Translations under genes and position numbers: made by a program | Notes under the pieces: model-generated | Database searches by the model: none | The model's input: only the letters and a program-made list of their open reading frames with translations | Told to the model about the DNA's origin: nothing | Source of the DNA: Phaseolus vulgaris | Taxonomy: Eukaryota; Streptophyta; Magnoliopsida; Fabales; Fabaceae | Length of the DNA stretch: 64,000 nucleotides | Direction of reading: 5' to 3' | NCBI RefSeq assembly: GCF_000499845.2 | Contig: NC_023756.2 | Location: forward strand, 42,161,393 to 42,225,392 | Shown: one piece after another, positions 62,525-64,000 of the stretch | How the letters are laid out: each line of letters opens with the position of its first letter | Numbering within the stretch: the first letter of the stretch is position 1

Positions 62525-63830
62525 GGTACACAAAGTGGATATGGCATGGTGAATTAGTAGACATACCAAGTGTACACATATCTGAAGTTGAAGCACAAGA
62601 AGTTGATTTAGAGATGAATGATCAACTAGAGGAAATGATCCGTGATGTAGGACATGGTGCCTTCCAACATGCACATGTGTATGAAAATTTGTGTATTGAT
62701 GCTGAAAAACCTTTATATCCAGGATGCACTAAGTTCACTCGATTGTCGGCGGTATTAAAATTATTTACTATGAAGGCAAGAAATGGGTGGATAGATAAAA
62801 GTTTCACAAAATTGCTTGAGTTGTTAAGTGAGATGTTTCCTGAAGATAATATGTTGCCAACACGTAATTATGATGCGAAGAAGATATTGTGTCAAATGGG
62901 TATGAAATTTGAAAAAATCCATGCATGTCCCAATGAATGTGTGTTGTACAGGAAGGAATTTGATAAGTTACATCAATGTCCACATTGTGGGATATCACGA
63001 TACAAGAAGAAATATGATGATTTTGAACATAATGTTAAGAAGGGTCCTCTTGCGAAAGTGTTGTGGTATCTTCCTATAGTTCCAAGGTTGAAAATATTAT
63101 TCAGTAATGCGAATGATGCAAAACTTGTTAGATGGCATGCAGATGAACGTAAAAAGGATGGTAATTTGAGGCATTTGGCAGATGGTTTGCAATGGAAGAA
63201 AATTGATTCCATGTTCCCAAATTTTGCCAATGATCCAAGAAACATTAGGCTTGGACTTGCAACAGATAGAATGAATCCATATGGTAACTTGAGCAGTAAA
63301 CATAGTTCATGGTCTGTGTTGTTAGTGATTTATAACTTACCACCATGGTTGTGCATGAAGCGCAAATATGTGATGTTATCTTTGATGATCTCTGGTCCAA
63401 GACAACCGAGAAATGACATTGATGTTTATTTGAGCCCGTTGGTTGAAGATTTGAAGAGCTATGGAAGCTCATTTAAGGTTGCAAGGACTTCCACATATTG
63501 CTAAAAAGAAGCTACAATTCATTGCACAAAATGTAAGTCATTCATCTTACTAGTATGAAATTGCAATGTATAAATTATTATATTATTTTATTTGTATTTA
63601 ACTTGTAGTGCTCATATCAACCGGGAAACTATGAGTGCGACATAAAATTATATCTGCTAACATTAAAGACTCGTGGAAGGAGTTAATATACAATTAACTC
63701 AAATATGTTAAATGTGTTAAATGTTAATTTCATCTTCAATATTTGATTATGTAGATATTCAATGATCCATTTCCATTGAGTTGGAAGTGCTACAAGAGGT
63801 TTGAGAGCAGTGGGCATCATTTCTTTTAAG
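62525..63830 (+). pseudogene. CACTA (En/Spm) TNP2 transposase fused to Ulp1-like tail
   Basis: After a likely acceptor (gatatag) the frame reads KWIWHGELVD, then GHGAFQHAHVYENL, ending at a stop at 63504. It is the Transposase_21 (TNP2) family: LYPGCTKFTRLSAVLKLF, a zinc-like CPNECVLYRKEF..CPHCGISRYKKK block, RWHADERKKDG, GLATDRMNPYGNLSSKHSSW and GPRQPRNDIDVYLSPLVEDL. At about 63455 the family sequence stops abruptly. In another frame the next bases give RLQGLPHIAKKKLQFIAQN, then after a short gap CSYQPGNYECD and FNDPF..WKCYKRFESSGHHFF. That is the C-terminal end of the Ulp1-like protease carried by many plant CACTA and MULE elements. The join shows a large internal deletion, so the element is not autonomous. 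The right end of the transposon is outside the window. Confidence 0.85.
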
Positions 63831-64000
63831 TACTGTAAATTCTCATGTTAGAACTAGTTAAATATTTTGTATGAATTTCAACATATTCACTTTTAAGTAT
63901 TTACTCTAAAAGATAATTTTAGAACTAGTTAACAATTTTGTATGAATTTCAACATATTAACTTTTAGTTAAGTATATCATTATTTATATGCTAGATCGTT
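63831..64000. repeat. Short direct repeat at window end
   Basis: The stretch with agaactagttaaatattttg and tatgaatttcaacatattca (from about 63850) is repeated at about 63922-63965, a duplication of about 70 bases. Confidence 0.6.

Noticed and set aside
1..64000. CRISPR array, operon, prophage or other prokaryotic system
   Set aside because: Spliced genes, plant transposons and a nuclear tRNA show this is plant nuclear DNA. The tandem repeats present are microsatellites, minisatellites or transposon parts.

Overview
This is a 64 kb piece of plant nuclear DNA, most likely from a legume. It is AT-rich, its genes carry many short exons with GT..AG introns, and the gaps are packed with transposons. 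The legume call is an inference from gene content and repeat style, and the species cannot be read from the window. No prokaryotic-type features are present.

Five host protein genes and one tRNA are well supported. From the left they are: the 3' two-thirds of a KEA4/5/6-type K+/H+ antiporter (149-5147, +); a two-exon SHAQKYF-class MYB (16831-17612, +); a complete 27-exon ERECTA-family receptor kinase, closest to ERL1/ERL2 (23540-30840, +); a 16-exon TPX2-like spindle/microtubule protein (32319-37503, -); a five-exon HIT zinc-finger BCD1/ZNHIT6-type box C/D snoRNP assembly protein (54032-56247, +); and tRNA-Gly(GCC) (57552-57622, -). ERECTA and the TPX2-like gene converge. All three complete multi-exon models (ERECTA, TPX2-like, BCD1) keep an open frame across every splice junction proposed here.

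The rest is mobile DNA and AT-rich spacer. The 9-16 kb region is a nest: a CACTA-type terminus, five copies of a roughly 200-bp repeat (two of them forming a hairpin), a two-fold segmental duplication carrying a captured Copia integrase fragment, a non-autonomous Helitron with a clear 3' hairpin and CTAG end, and a broken copy of the 3' end of the neighbouring MYB gene. At 40.5-45.3 kb lies one full-length Copia element with both LTRs, primer-binding site, polypurine tract and a 5-bp target duplication, but with a decayed gag-pol. At 47.2-50.2 kb a solo LTR is nested in a sister LTR, followed by a third copy in inverted orientation, making a roughly 1-kb-armed palindrome. A LINE RNase H remnant follows. 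The right edge holds a CACTA TNP2 transposase fused by deletion to the tail of a Ulp1-like protease.

The host genes show no sign of acting as one pathway. I did not find a convincing previously undescribed system. The most interesting signals are the nested transposon structures and the MYB fragment.
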